In this document: positions 23,916 through 34,206 of the stretch, piece by piece
Layout: each line of letters starts with the position of its first letter
Position numbering within the stretch: position 1 is the first letter of the stretch
From: Porphyra umbilicalis
Taxonomy: Eukaryota; Rhodophyta; Bangiophyceae; Bangiales; Bangiaceae
Reading direction: 5' to 3'
Length of the DNA stretch: 64,000 bases
NCBI GenBank assembly: GCA_002049455.2
Contig: KV919000.1
Span: 59,384 to 123,383, forward strand
Translations under genes and position numbers: made by a program
Notes under the pieces: generated by a model
Databases searched by the model: none
The model's input: the letters and a program-made list of their open reading frames with translations, nothing else
What the model was told of the DNA's origin: nothing

Positions 23916-24195
23916 TCACGCGCGCCCACCCCCCCCCGCCGCCCCTCTCCGGCCGCGCGCCACTGGCGGCGGCGCCCGAAAAGCCTCGTGCCGGTAATAC
24001 TTTGGCGCATCCCCGAGGCGCACGTGGAGCCACGGCACGCCCAAGCCCGCGGTGCTCACCCACAGCGGCCGCCTGCCATTCCCCTCGAGCCGCGCGGCCA
24101 CCGCGTTGCCGACCGCCGCCCACAAGGCGGCCACAGCCGCCGGCGGGGCGCCCCGCACAAACGCGCCGAGGTGGCCATACGCCCCCACCGCGCCG

Positions 24196-24227
<32 letters not shown>

Positions 24228-24822
24228 TCCGCCGCTGCCGCCGCTGCCGCTGCCGCCGCTGCCGGCGGGCGGTGGCGCCGACGGCGCCACAAGCACCGCG
24301 TCGCCGCCGAGGTTGGCAAACACCGCCGCGCCGCCGCGCGGCGCGGCCGCCAGGGGCCCCGCAAACGCCGCCGCGTCGGCGCGCCGGGCGGCGAGCGCCG
24401 CCGACGACACGAGCACAAAGGCCGCGGCGGACGTCCCCGCCGTGGCCGCCGTCACGGGCGGACACTCCCACGCGTAGGCGGCGGGGGCGGCGGCGGCGCC
24501 GAGCGCCGCCACAAAGGCGGCCGCGAGCGGCGCGGGCGCCGCCGACGGGAGCGTCGTGAGGGCCTTGAAAAAGTCGGCAAACGTCGCAGACGGCGTCGCC
24601 GTGTAGAGGGTGGTGGTGGGGCTGACGGGGGTGGCCACCCACGTGGGGGGGGGGGGGGGGGCATGCCCCCGCCCGCGGGGGGGGGGGCGGGGGGGGGGGG
24701 GGGGGGCGCCCCCGCCCGCCAGCCGCCCACCAGGCGGCGCACGCGGCGGCGGTGAGGGCGACGGCAGCGACGCGGCGCCAAGGGGGGGGGCTCGGCCGGT
24801 GGGCGGCGGCCACGGGGGGCAT
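23916..24822 (-). CDS. DUF6940-like protein with N-terminal hydrophobic leader
   Basis: The start ATG at 24822 gives MPPVAAAHRPSPPPWRR and a hydrophobic segment (VAAVALTAAACAAWWAAGG), a signal peptide or anchor. Poly-C/G tracts at about 24645-24712 shift the frame. The domain then starts PTWVATPVSPTTTLYTATPS and continues FADFFKALTTLP, YAWECPPVT, FVLVSSAALA, AVFANLGGDAVLVAPSA. A Gly linker follows, then YGHLGAFVRGAPPAAVAALW and RRPLWVSTAGLGVPWLHVRL, ending in DAPKYYRHEAFRA. The last blocks match, from memory, a widespread uncharacterised family (DUF6940) found in bacteria and algae. Its biochemical role is unknown. The leader suggests an organellar or secreted location. The gene is convergent with the nonaspanin gene, 150 bp apart. 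Confidence 0.7.
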
Positions 24823-25375
24823 GGATCCTGCCGGGGGCGCCGCTGACCGTGCCGCACAGCAGGTCCCAAAGCTGTGCCCACACAGAAAAACACATATTTT
24901 GGGCGAGAACGTTGCCTGCACATGCTGCAGGAACATATTTGTTGAAGAAGACCCCCCCCCAGTCACATCGAAGCCCCTGTTGAATGAGGCCACACAGCTG
25001 CTGCATGAGACAGCCACTGGGCGGCCCACTTCGCGATTTCACGTCGCAAGAGCTGGCCGACGTCGCTGATGCGGGTCGCGACGCTTGTGTCGTTGCGAAG
25101 GGTCTCTGCTCAGCTGTTCTTACCTCCCTCCCGTTTTCTCTGCCTCGGTTTGTCTTCTGTCCTCGCCCACGCATCCATACCGCAGACTCTGGGCGCTAGA
25201 TGATCTGGGTGGGGGTGGTCGGGCGCCGCCCGCCAACACTCGGTCCCCTAGACATACCCGCCGGAGTGCCTTTCGATGGGCGTGTCGCGCCCGCCCGTCG
25301 CCTCGCTTTGTGGGATTCTCGGGGCTGCGTCTGGGCATTTGCCGATCCGGGTGGGGGTGGTCGCGTGCCTCCCAT
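24823..25375. other. No supported gene
   Basis: Upstream region of the DUF6940-like gene. 24860-25130 is less GC rich than its surroundings and looks like an old insertion; no family recognised. Confidence 0.3.
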
Positions 25376-25660
25376 CAGCTCTCGGCCCCCTTGGCGCTTG
25401 CGCCGGGCCGAGGGTTATGGGTGAGACGCGCGCCCCGCCCATCAGCTCTCGGCCCCCTTGGCGCTTGCGCCGGGCCCAGGGCTGTGGGTGGTGCCTACGG
25501 GCGACGCGCGCGCCTCGTCCCAGCTCTCGGCCCCCTTGGCGCTTGCACCGGGCCGAGGGTTGTGGGTGGCGCCTGCGGGCGACGCGCGCCCCGCCAATCA
25601 GCTCTCGGCCCCCTTGGCGCTTGCGCCGGGCCGAGGGTTGTGGGTGGTGCCCGCCGTCAC
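25376..25660. repeat. Tandem repeat, four units of about 65-78 bp
   Basis: Each unit begins cagctctcggcccccttggc, continues gcttgcgccgggccgagggt, then tgtgggtggtgcc and a variable part with gacgcgcgcc. Unit length varies by internal deletions, so this is a decaying minisatellite. It lies outside any gene I can support. Confidence 0.85.
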
Positions 25661-27626
25661 TGCCGTCGACCCCTCACACTACGTCGGCGCCCTCCCCCCG
25701 ACGCTGGCTGTCGCCCACCCGCTACACGTGGGCATGGTGTCACCATTCCTCCCCTTCGCGCCCGTCGACGCGCGCGGAGCCCGCTGCTTTTGGGCGCAGA
25801 CCGCCACTGCCGCCGCGGCGACGGCGGCGGCGGCGGCGGCGGCGGCGGGGCTCCCCTACGCTGCCCCACCACCGTCGGCCTAATACGCGGCGGCGGTGGC
25901 TGCCGCCGCCACGGCGGCCGCCTACTATCCGCTTAGCCAACCCCCCCGCTGCTGGCGGCGGGCGGCGCGGTGCGGGGGTTCGTCGCGGCGGCGGTCGTGC
26001 CGCCGGGCTTGCCACCGGCGGAGCCCATGGTCCTGCTCGGGCGTGCCCGCCCTCCCCTGTGCCTGTCGCCTGCGGGGCTGGGAATGACACACGCTGGTGG
26101 GGACGGGGGTGGGCGGGCTCCCATCCGCGACCCTGTTCGTCGCGCCGCCGCCGGCAACCCGGGCCGCGGCGCCTGCGTCGCAGCGGCCTCCTCGGTTGGA
26201 GGAGTGCGGCAGGCTGCATGTACTCGAGGTGTACCCGCCCCGATCGACCTCGTAGGCGCCCGAGGGCCGGGCGACCAGGCTGCAGCAACGGCGGCGGTCG
26301 TAGCCGCTTCCTCGGACGCTTTCGCCGCCGCTCTGGTGCTCGAATGCCCGCTCCCACGCCCGCGGGGCGGCATCACGCGCCCGCGGGCGGGTGCCGACGG
26401 CCGCTCAGCGTCTCACTGGGGCGACGGCAGGGCCGCCAGCGGCGGCCCTGCCTCTACAGGGGCCCCCGCCACTGCCGGCACGTCGAGGACGGTCGGCGGC
26501 GTCCGGCAGATGCACCGGGCTGCGCGGGTGGCTGCGATGGAGGTCGCAGTGGCGGCGGTGGCGGCGGTGGCGGCGACGGCGGCCGCGGCAGCCGTGTCGT
26601 CTCCAACTGCCTCGTCCGCTGTAGCTGTGCCGGCCAAGGCCGCCGCCGCGCTCCTGTCTGCAAAGGTGGCGATAGCGCCGGTTGCGTCGGGTGACACCGC
26701 CGTCCTCGGCCAAGCCGAAGTCCTGGGTCTGCGGCCTGGGGCACAAGGCCCCGGCGTGGTCGCCGCGACGAGCGTATCTCGTGCTTCCCTCGACGGTGGC
26801 GCTGCCCTGCTTTCGCAGGCGGGGCCGTCCGTTTGTGCGGCGGCGTCCGTGGCTCCGGCGACGCACACAGCGCCGGTGGTACATCCCTCGCTGGCCGCCG
26901 TCGAGCCCGCCCTATCCCTGGGCGGGCGCATCCTGCCGGCTGCACGCACGCCTGCCGCGGCCACCATGACCGGCCTTTCCCTTCCCCGTGGGTCCCATCG
27001 CACGGGGCGCGCCGCGCCTCCCCCACCACCCCCCCCTGTGCCCCCCCCCGCTCCTGGCGCCCCGGCGGGCGTGCCGCACGGCGCGCGTCGCTCGGCAGCG
27101 CGGTGACCTCCGACTGCCGCGCAGATGGCCGTGCCGACGGCGCTCGCGTCGGCTCCCCTTTCCGCTGCCGTCGCCCCCGCTGTCTCTGCCGCCATGACTC
27201 GCTCGGCACCCACGCGCCTTCCTGGGTCGACCCCGGCCCCCGCCCGTGCCTGGCCGCCGGCCGGCCGCGGCGCGCGTGCTGCCGTGGCGGCGTGCCGACC
27301 TGCGGGGGTGGCGGCGATGGCTCGGGTGGCGAACGCGGCGGCGTCGGCCCCGGCTGCCACCCCCCCGCCCCCCCCGCACACTGGACACTGGACGTGGGCA
27401 TGGGCGTGGCCTCTAAAGCTGCCGTTTCGATATTCAACTGCGGATGGTGGCTATGAGGCTGTCTGCGGCCGATGCGGCGGGATTGTAGATGCCTGTATTA
27501 ATAGATGGAACGGTAATGCCGAAGGTGGGGGGAGAGACGGGACTCCACAACGGCGGTAGTTGCCGCGTGGGCGGTGCTGGTGGTCTCGCCAGAATTTCAC
27601 AGAAATCTATTTTAAAAGCGTGCATG
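25661..27626. other. Region without a recognised gene; long Ala/Gly/Pro open frames only
   Basis: A plus-strand frame is open from 25970 to 27106 and a minus-strand frame from 27381 to 26413. Both are Ala/Gly/Arg rich with no folded-domain signature and I cannot choose between them. Repeats of ggcggcggtg type occur around 26540-26590. A hypothetical protein is possible but unsupported. Confidence 0.3.
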
Positions 27627-29143
27627 TCATCCTTGCCGTGGGGGAAAACCATGTTCCCGTCCGTACACCACCCACGAGTTGGTGCCATCATGACGAACGC
27701 GACCTGTCGCCAGAGCACAGCAAGCACTTGTGCAATCATGGACCGCCAATGCCTTGCGGACGGCACGGCCCATGGGTAGATGCAAAACACCAGATGCGTC
27801 CAGTCTCCACGCTCCATGCGAGGCAACAGAAAAAGGGGAAACCACGGCACTCGGTCGCCCGTCTGCTTCAACCCAGAGCGCAACGACGTGGAAGAAGCTG
27901 ACATGTGCACCAGGTGCACCCTCCTCACCAGAGTTCACCACGTGGACAGCATCCTCCCCAGCATCACTCGCGACAAGCACAGCAACAGTGTCTGAAGGCC
28001 GAACAGCCACCCCCCCCTCACAGCGTGACGCCTCCAACTCACCTTGAACGTCCCTGTCACGCGCCCTTCCACCAGGCGCTTGGCACAAGCTGGAACGTCG
28101 TCCTCCTTCGCGCAGTGCCGCCCAGCCGTCCAGGCGCCTTCAACCGGGCGGCTTGCGAGCGGCACTGCGGACTGGAACAGCTTCCTCAGGGAGGCCTGGC
28201 GCAGCCAGAAGGAAGGAACATCGAACTTGGACGGATCCATCGCCAGGCGCGACACAATCTCGTTGTCCACCATCTTGGTCATGGCGCGGTTCACGTCGTC
28301 GTGTCCATTGCCACTACGAATGGATAGCTTTAAAGGCTGGTGCATGCTTTCAAACAGGAGCTCGAGCGCGTCGCGCAAACAGCCGAGTAGCTTGACGGCG
28401 TGCCACACCGCCTCACTCATGCGGTGGATGTTTGGTACGTCGATGATGGCGGCCAGGGCGACGCAGTCAGGGCGAGCGCACGCAACACGAAAGGCCCGAA
28501 GCAGAACCGCAACTCGACGCCGGAGCTCCGCTGCGGCGTCGTCTCTGCTGTTGCAAACCGCTTCGCCGTCGAGCTCGTCACGGGGGTAGTAGTAGGCAAG
28601 GCGCACCACATCGTACAGGTCCTGCAGCAAGTCGACGGCAATGGCCAGAGGAGAAACACTAGAGGCATGCCCCGTCAGAAGAGCGTCGGGGATTGCTCTT
28701 CGAAAAGCATGCGGCCCGATGACACACACCGCCGCCCACTCGGAAATGCCCAAGCTGTTGACGTGCGTCTTGTTGCTCGGGTTGTACACCTTTGTACACG
28801 GATGCCCAGCGTACGCCAGAGCGTCTCTCAGGGAGACGCCGACGGTTGGTCGCAGGTTCAGAGGGAGTAGGGAGAAGACGCCCTGCACAAGCTTCTTAGT
28901 CAGCCCCAAGAAGAACAGATGGTCGGGTGACGGCAGCACACTGCGGTGGCCGTCAAACATGCCACCCGGTAGGCGAGCGCTGAGCTCGTGGAAGACGCTC
29001 AGGTCACTGTCCCGCCAAAGGCCAAGCGCAAAAAGACCCGCATCGACATGCTTCATCTTGTACAGCGCGATGAAACCACCACCACGGCTGCGGGTGGGAC
29101 ACTCCCAACGAGCGGCAGGCCGTGGAGGTTGGGAGATCCACAA
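27627..29143 (-). pseudogene. C-terminal half of a CACTA/Plavaka-like DDE transposase
   Basis: Transposases of this superfamily cut and paste DNA through a D-D-E RNase-H fold. This fragment contains PSPDHLFFLGLTKKLVQGVF, corresponding to the conserved D-x-x-H...KG block, and later ESMHQPLKLSIRSGN with GHDDVNRAMTKMVDNE, matching the E-x-x-H...K...R-x-x-N...M-T pattern around the catalytic Glu. No ATG opens the frame (the first codon is TTG), and the N-terminal part with the first two acidic residues is missing. At the 8-base C run near 28008-28016 the frame changes, and a further protein-like stretch (AVRPSDTVAVLVASDAGED ... SWVVYGREHGFPPRQG) continues to 27627. An AAG|GTGAGT donor-like site also lies just before this break. 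The matching N-terminal half lies at 30113-31930 on the opposite strand. Confidence 0.7.
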
Positions 29144-30112
29144 AAGGAGACGTTGGGGGGGGCACAGCGGCGTCCCGGGGGGGAGTTGGGGATGACTACT
29201 CGTGGCGTGTCAACAAACCACCTCGCAAGTCAGGCCGGTGAGGGCACCCCCGCGCTCGAGGGCCTTCGAAGACAGCTTCTCTTGCGGTCAATGGCCACTG
29301 GCATGACGTCACGCGAACATTGTCAGCGGGCACTCAGGTCGCTTCACGTTGCAGTAGCTACCACATTGGAGAGGCGAGGTGTGGTTTGCATGGACGGGAC
29401 GCTCACGCCCACAAAGGAGACGAGAGCAGCTTCCGAGTGCGCCATCGAACCATACTGACGACGATCCTGGGCGTCTTCGCTGTTGATTGCCATGCAGTTC
29501 GGAATTATTTCGATGGTGGCGTCGTGGCTGCAGTTGAACAGGGGGCTTGCGCACAGAGCGGTGGCCAGGCGACGTCTCAAGAGACAGGTCCGGGCATTGG
29601 AGCAAGCTGCAGACTAAATCGTACTTAAGAGCGAGCAAGGAGCGCAGAATTACGACAAGCAGTCAGTCGACCGTGCTGACAAACCTCAGCTTCTCCATCC
29701 CGCTCGCACTCGAAAAATCGCGGCGGCTGGTACTGCATGCCACTGCAGCCCTGCCGCCGTTCATCGTCTGGCCGCAGATGGCACCTGTTACGGCCGGTGT
29801 TGTCGTGTGAGCCATGAGGTATGTGCGTTTCTGGAGTGGCGTGGCTTTTTTCTGCGTTTGCACTGGACGCTGGAAGCCCGGAGGCGCACGTCTGACTAGA
29901 CGAGGCGGGGGGGGGGGTGAGGGAGGGCCTTGGGCAGTCTTTTGCCCAGCCAAGGCGGTGGGGAGAGAGGGAACGTGGGAAGGAGGACCTGCCATCCACG
30001 CCCTCGTTGCTCGTAGCGCCTCCAGTCGAGCCGCTGCTTCCACATTCGTTTTCCGGCCGTGCTCACGCGGTGCAGCTTGAAGGCTATATTTTGCCTTTCG
30101 CTGATCGTCGGT
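29144..30112. other. Spacer between transposase halves
   Basis: No recognised coding sequence. A TATA-like ctatatttt at about 30083 lies 30 bp before the start of the plus-strand transposase half and could be its core promoter. The rest contains only short shadow frames. Confidence 0.35.
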
Positions 30113-31930
30113 ATGTCGCGCTACCGCCCGTCACTTGGAGTGCACAAGCGGGACTCTGAAGTGTGCGACGTGACGCCAGTCGCACGCGCCCGACCATTTT
30201 GCCACACCTGCCCGGTCGGTGTCCTAAGCGGCAGTGGAGAAGTAGACCGCGCTGTTGACGGAACCGCGGTCGTCGACCGCTCACATGTCAACCCCGCCCT
30301 CATTTACGTCCCCACTGGCGTTCACCGTAGGTTCAACCATGTACCGAGCGACGGCCTACAAGTCCGACACGCCCCCGATGACACCCTAGTTGACGGCCAT
30401 CGCCCGGACGCACACGATACGGCCATCAACCACCAGCAAGCCGATGAGCATCCTGGCGACCATCCGCCCTCCCACCCTTCTCTGGGCGACCAGCTTGTAG
30501 ACGAGAACGCTAGTGAGGTGTCAAACTACTTCGATGCCGACCCGTACGACGGCGCGTTTGAGCTAGAAGTTGGCGAGGACGATGCGACAGACCCTGGGCT
30601 GCTGGACGCGCAGGTGACGGGCTCGCCGCGGGACATGCCGTTTGCAGACTACACCGAGTTCTTCTGCTTCTACTTCTTGCGTGGGCAGGCGGGAGTTACT
30701 CAGGCGCAGTACGACATCATGCGCGCTTTCATCCAAGATATTCTCCCTGGAGCAACGCCGCCGTCTCTGAGCCACATCAAACGCGAGCTGCTGCCGCGCG
30801 TGCGTACGGCGTGGGGGCTGCCGCTGCGCGTCCTTCCCACCGATCCCGAGGTGGTGGAAGACGCACAACCACCCCACCTTCTTGTTGTGCTCCCGAGCGA
30901 CCACGTTGCCCGCGACTTTTGCTTTGCGGAGACGTTCTCCTTATTCACCGCAGCCGATCAACGGAGTGACGCCGAGCGAGCTCTCCACCCCGAGTTTTGC
31001 GACTCACCCCTCTTTCAAGACCGTACAGCATCGACAATGGCAGGCGAGACGGTGAAGCGCTTTGTGCTCGACGAGGAGATGCTGTGCTGTGGAGACGTGG
31101 TAGTCGTTGAGCTCACTGGGGGAGCCGGGCGACTCTCAGGCGTCACAGTCGGTGCAGGCTCATTCTCCAGCAGTGAGGCCGGCCTTCTACCCGGCACTTC
31201 CGTACACGCTGGCGACTTTGTCGTCCCCTGCATGTTGGACGGCTCGGCGGTTGGCTCTCTCGTTGTGCGCCACTGGCGTCGAGCGGACAACAATGATGTT
31301 TGCTGGGTGTTTGCGGGCGGTCGAGTCGTCGGTGTGAGCAAGGTCCAGTTAGTGCCTCTTACCGAGCGTTCCGCACCTTCACCCGGTTCCGAACATCCAC
31401 CACGCCCGCGCCGACTGTTGAGCGACATCGGGCCGGGCGGGGAGCGCCGGTACACGGTCTCTTTTGCCCTCTACTCTGACGACTTTGATGGGATGGGGGG
31501 CGTGTACATGAGCTATGTTTCTTGGCTCTTTAAGCACCGCATGAGCCGCAACGGCGGCCGGGTTTTGTCCTTGACGGAGCGTGGGGTGAGCTCTGACATG
31601 GTGCTCCGTGCCGTGATGCATGACTTTGCCGTCGGTGCTCACCAAGGGTGGGTCGTCGAGGATCCAGACGGAGTCAAGGTGCGCGTGTTCGCCGACGTCG
31701 CGTTTTACGTAGGCGACTACGAGCAAGTGTCCAAGACCAGCCATCTCCGCGGGCACAACGCTCGGGCGCCCTGCAACCTTTGCGCTTACGCAAACAGAAG
31801 GGGCGCACTCGGCAGCGTGTACGCACAGCAAGGGACGTCGGAGCACATCGGCTTAGCGCGAACGACGGCTCGCACCGTTGCGATTGTTCAGGCCGCTGAG
31901 GCGGCGGACGAGAATGGACTGCCTCTGTAG
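30113..31930 (+). pseudogene. N-terminal half of a CACTA/Plavaka-like DDE transposase
   Basis: The 605-codon frame opens at ATG 30113 (MSRYRPSLGVHKRDSEVC; a CHTC motif follows) and ends at 31930. Recognisable blocks are YTVSFALYSDDFDGMGGVY, carrying the first acidic cluster, and VFADVAFYVGDYEQVSKTS followed by HLRGHNARAPCNLCAYANRR. The latter corresponds to the second Asp region plus the C-x-x-C zinc knuckle of Plavaka/Tnp2 transposases. The frame stops shortly after the knuckle, so the region with the D-x-x-H block and catalytic Glu is absent. That region exists at 27627-29143 in reverse orientation. As it stands the protein cannot contain a full D-D-E triad. It could be an exon of a spliced gene, but downstream DNA is antisense to another ORF. 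Confidence 0.7.
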
Positions 31931-32031
31931 CCTTTCCAAGGACGCTTGCTGCAGTTGTTACAAAGCAGCTCGTGTTCAATGTTGTCCCTACCTCTCACTT
32001 TCCTCCTAGCCTCTGTAGCAAAATGAAATGA

Positions 32032-34206
32032 TCAGGCCTCATCCATTGCGCCCTCGCCCCCTTCAGTCCCGTCTTGTTGGTCGGGAAGGTCCAGCGGGAT
32101 GTCGTTCAGTAAGTCGTCATGCTCTTGCGATGGGTGCTGTCCCTGCTCCAGGACTTCCATGGCTGCGGCCAAGGCTGCAGCCGCGCTCTCATCGACGACG
32201 TCATCTTCAACCACCTCTGTAGTCTGGAGCAACACGTCCTCAACGGCGCGCTTGGTCATTGTGGGCATCAGCACGTACCACCTCCCGGGACGGTTGCGCC
32301 CGTCTGCCCCAAGCTCGGCCAGCCCGCTGTCGGTTGTCCAGTGAGCCCGCGGCTCCACAACCATCTTGCGCAAGCACGCGGCTACGGCGAAGACGACTGT
32401 GGCGGGGAACTTGTACGGGTCCCGCCCGGAGAGCGCATGTAGAAACGCAGTGGCGACGCGGAATAGGCATCCCACTGACGATACCTGCACCTCATCAGGA
32501 ACTTGGCATGCCGTGGCTGACGAGGGATCACCACCCGAAGGGTTTGGTGGTGCTGAAGTAGATCCCCCTGTCAAGCTCGCGGCAGAGGTGGACATCGCCG
32601 CACGTCCCGACGTCTTGGCGAGCGCTTCGCTCGTCATGAGCTGGATCGACTTGGGCACGTGCTGCTGCACGGAGACACGTCCTGACGGAGACGCGAGGTG
32701 CGCCCGCTTAAATTCAAAGTAGGGCGATCCCTCTGCCTCGTGGAGCGCCGGCCGCGTGGCATCGTTTTCGGCCATGTTGACATAAACGAGCGGCGACGGG
32801 TGGAAGATGAAGTACCCAATGGTGCGCCACCAGTACGCCCGCGCCTGGCACCGTCCGTCGTTGACAATGACGCGTAACACTGCCAGAATGGCTAGCGTGA
32901 CCTTGTTCTTGGATGTTGACGTGCTAGGGAGATCGCGTATCACGTCAGGGGCCACCTGACGCGCTTTTAGAACCAACATGGCCCGCTTGAACACCGAGTC
33001 AATGAATGCGGTGAAGTGCTTGATGGAGAAGGACTTGTCGCCCACCGCTTTCTTGACGGGCGGGAAAAAGGGGGTCAGAACGTCCCCGCTCGCCTCGGGT
33101 AACTCATACAAGAGCATCACCATGGCCGCAATGGCTACAGCAGCGATGGGCCGCACAAAGGACGAGTCAAAGACCGACTCCACCTCGGGGCGGATCACCT
33201 TCTTTTCGCGCTCGGACCATGGACGCTCAGAGGGTGCCGAGCGTGTCGCATGAGCGACGAGCACTTCCTCTACCGCTTTCTTGATCGACTTGAGCAGGGG
33301 CCCGTTCGCGTCGGGCAGTCTCTCGACTTGCTTGGCGACTTCGTTCCCGACCTCCTCGCGCACCATTGTTCGCCAGGCGGTCTTTGACGCCTCAACGGTA
33401 GCTTTGACAGCCTGCGAAACGACTGAGGCATGCGCAATGGCAGGCGAGCCACCAGTGGAAGCCGTGGCGCCCAACGCATGGGACAAACGAGCGTCGGCTC
33501 CCAACCGCGGCGCGCCGCTAACAGCTGCGGCCGCGACACTGCGACGGTGAGCCAGCCGCTCCGTAGCAGTTAGAGCCGACGTGCTCCGGCCGTGCGCGTC
33601 TTGCGTTGTCGTTGCCGCTGCCGCTGCCATCCCCGCCGACGTGTCAGGCCCCGAAGTAGTGGTTGCCAGTGATCGGCTTCGTGGCGTGGACGCCCCCCCG
33701 GCCACCGCCGCCGTCGCCCCTGCTCCGCCAGACGCTGAAGGTAAAGTGGCCGTTGGAAGCGAGCGCCGCCCTGCCGCCGTCACTGGTGCCAACGCTGTTG
33801 CCCCTGCTGCACCACCACCCGCAGATAAAGTGGCTAGAGGAGGGGCTGGCCGCATCGAGGCAGTCCTCGGCACCGCCGCCGTTGCCGCCGCCGCATGAGA
33901 TGCCGCAGGTGTCGGGGCGGAAGACAGGGCTTGCTGAGCCGACGCCGCCGGCGCAGACGGCGTGGACGGAGCCGCAATTCTCCGCCTGGCCGACGTGGTA
34001 GCCGCAACAGGCGCCTGGTTGCCACCCGCGCTTGAACGTCTCGAGCCCCGTGCTTCGGATGAGGCCGCGGCCGGCAATGACGTCGAAGCGGCTGGTGCCG
34101 CAGATGTCACCGCCGCGGCGGCAGCAGTCCCTGTAGCGCTTGATGCGGCTGTAGCACGCAGCCGCCTCTTCTTTGCCACCATCGATGGCGGCGGCAGGGG
34201 CTCCAT
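32032..34206 (-). CDS. Uncharacterised 724-residue protein, probable transposon companion ORF
   Basis: Start ATG at 34206 (MEPLPPPSMVAKKRRLRAT); the frame is open further upstream but without a better start. Residues 1-250 are Ala/Ser/Thr rich and disordered, with a KKRR nuclear-localisation-like cluster at residues 11-14. The middle is helical (VVSQAVKATVEASKTAWRTM, WSEREKKVIRPEVESVFDSS), with a hydrophobic stretch (PIAAVAIAAMVMLLYELPEA) and a folded-looking block (QARAYWWRTIGYFIFHPSPL). The C-terminus is strongly acidic. I recognise no family. It lies tail-to-tail with the N-terminal transposase half, 101 bp apart, and has the same less biased codon use. I infer that it belongs to the same element, in the position of the second (tnpA-like) gene of CACTA elements. 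Confidence 0.6.
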   Translation of the reverse strand: MEPLPPPSMVAKKRRLRATAASSATGTAAAAAVTSAAPAASTSLPAAASSEARGSRRSSAGGNQAPVAATTSARRRIAAPSTPSAPAASAQQALSSAPTPAASHAAAATAAVPRTASMRPAPPLATLSAGGGAAGATALAPVTAAGRRSLPTATLPSASGGAGATAAVAGGASTPRSRSLATTTSGPDTSAGMAAAAATTTQDAHGRSTSALTATERLAHRRSVAAAAVSGAPRLGADARLSHALGATASTGGSPAIAHASVVSQAVKATVEASKTAWRTMVREEVGNEVAKQVERLPDANGPLLKSIKKAVEEVLVAHATRSAPSERPWSEREKKVIRPEVESVFDSSFVRPIAAVAIAAMVMLLYELPEASGDVLTPFFPPVKKAVGDKSFSIKHFTAFIDSVFKRAMLVLKARQVAPDVIRDLPSTSTSKNKVTLAILAVLRVIVNDGRCQARAYWWRTIGYFIFHPSPLVYVNMAENDATRPALHEAEGSPYFEFKRAHLASPSGRVSVQQHVPKSIQLMTSEALAKTSGRAAMSTSAASLTGGSTSAPPNPSGGDPSSATACQVPDEVQVSSVGCLFRVATAFLHALSGRDPYKFPATVVFAVAACLRKMVVEPRAHWTTDSGLAELGADGRNRPGRWYVLMPTMTKRAVEDVLLQTTEVVEDDVVDESAAAALAAAMEVLEQGQHPSQEHDDLLNDIPLDLPDQQDGTEGGEGAMDEA

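Larger units (their letters stand above)
27627..34206. mobile_element. Rearranged CACTA/Plavaka-like DNA transposon region
   Basis: The two complementary transposase halves and the companion ORF occupy one block with uniform composition, lower GC than the flanking genes. If the stretch from about 29145 to about 31930-32030 were inverted, companion ORF, N-terminal half and C-terminal half would all read on the minus strand in order. I did not find terminal inverted repeats, so the outer limits given are just the coding limits. Confidence 0.55.

Noticed and set aside
22564-25029. 821-codon minus-strand open frame
   Set aside because: Antisense to the nonaspanin gene for most of its length; only its N-terminal stretch coincides with the leader of the DUF6940-like protein.
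25970-27106. 378-codon Ala-rich plus-strand gene
   Set aside because: A comparable minus-strand frame overlaps it, and neither shows a domain, a clear start context or domain-like hydrophobic pattern.
31921-32019. Repeated cctctgtagc as target-site duplication or intron boundaries after the N-terminal transposase half
   Set aside because: A 10-bp repeat only, and splicing there would lead into sequence antisense to the companion ORF with an early stop.
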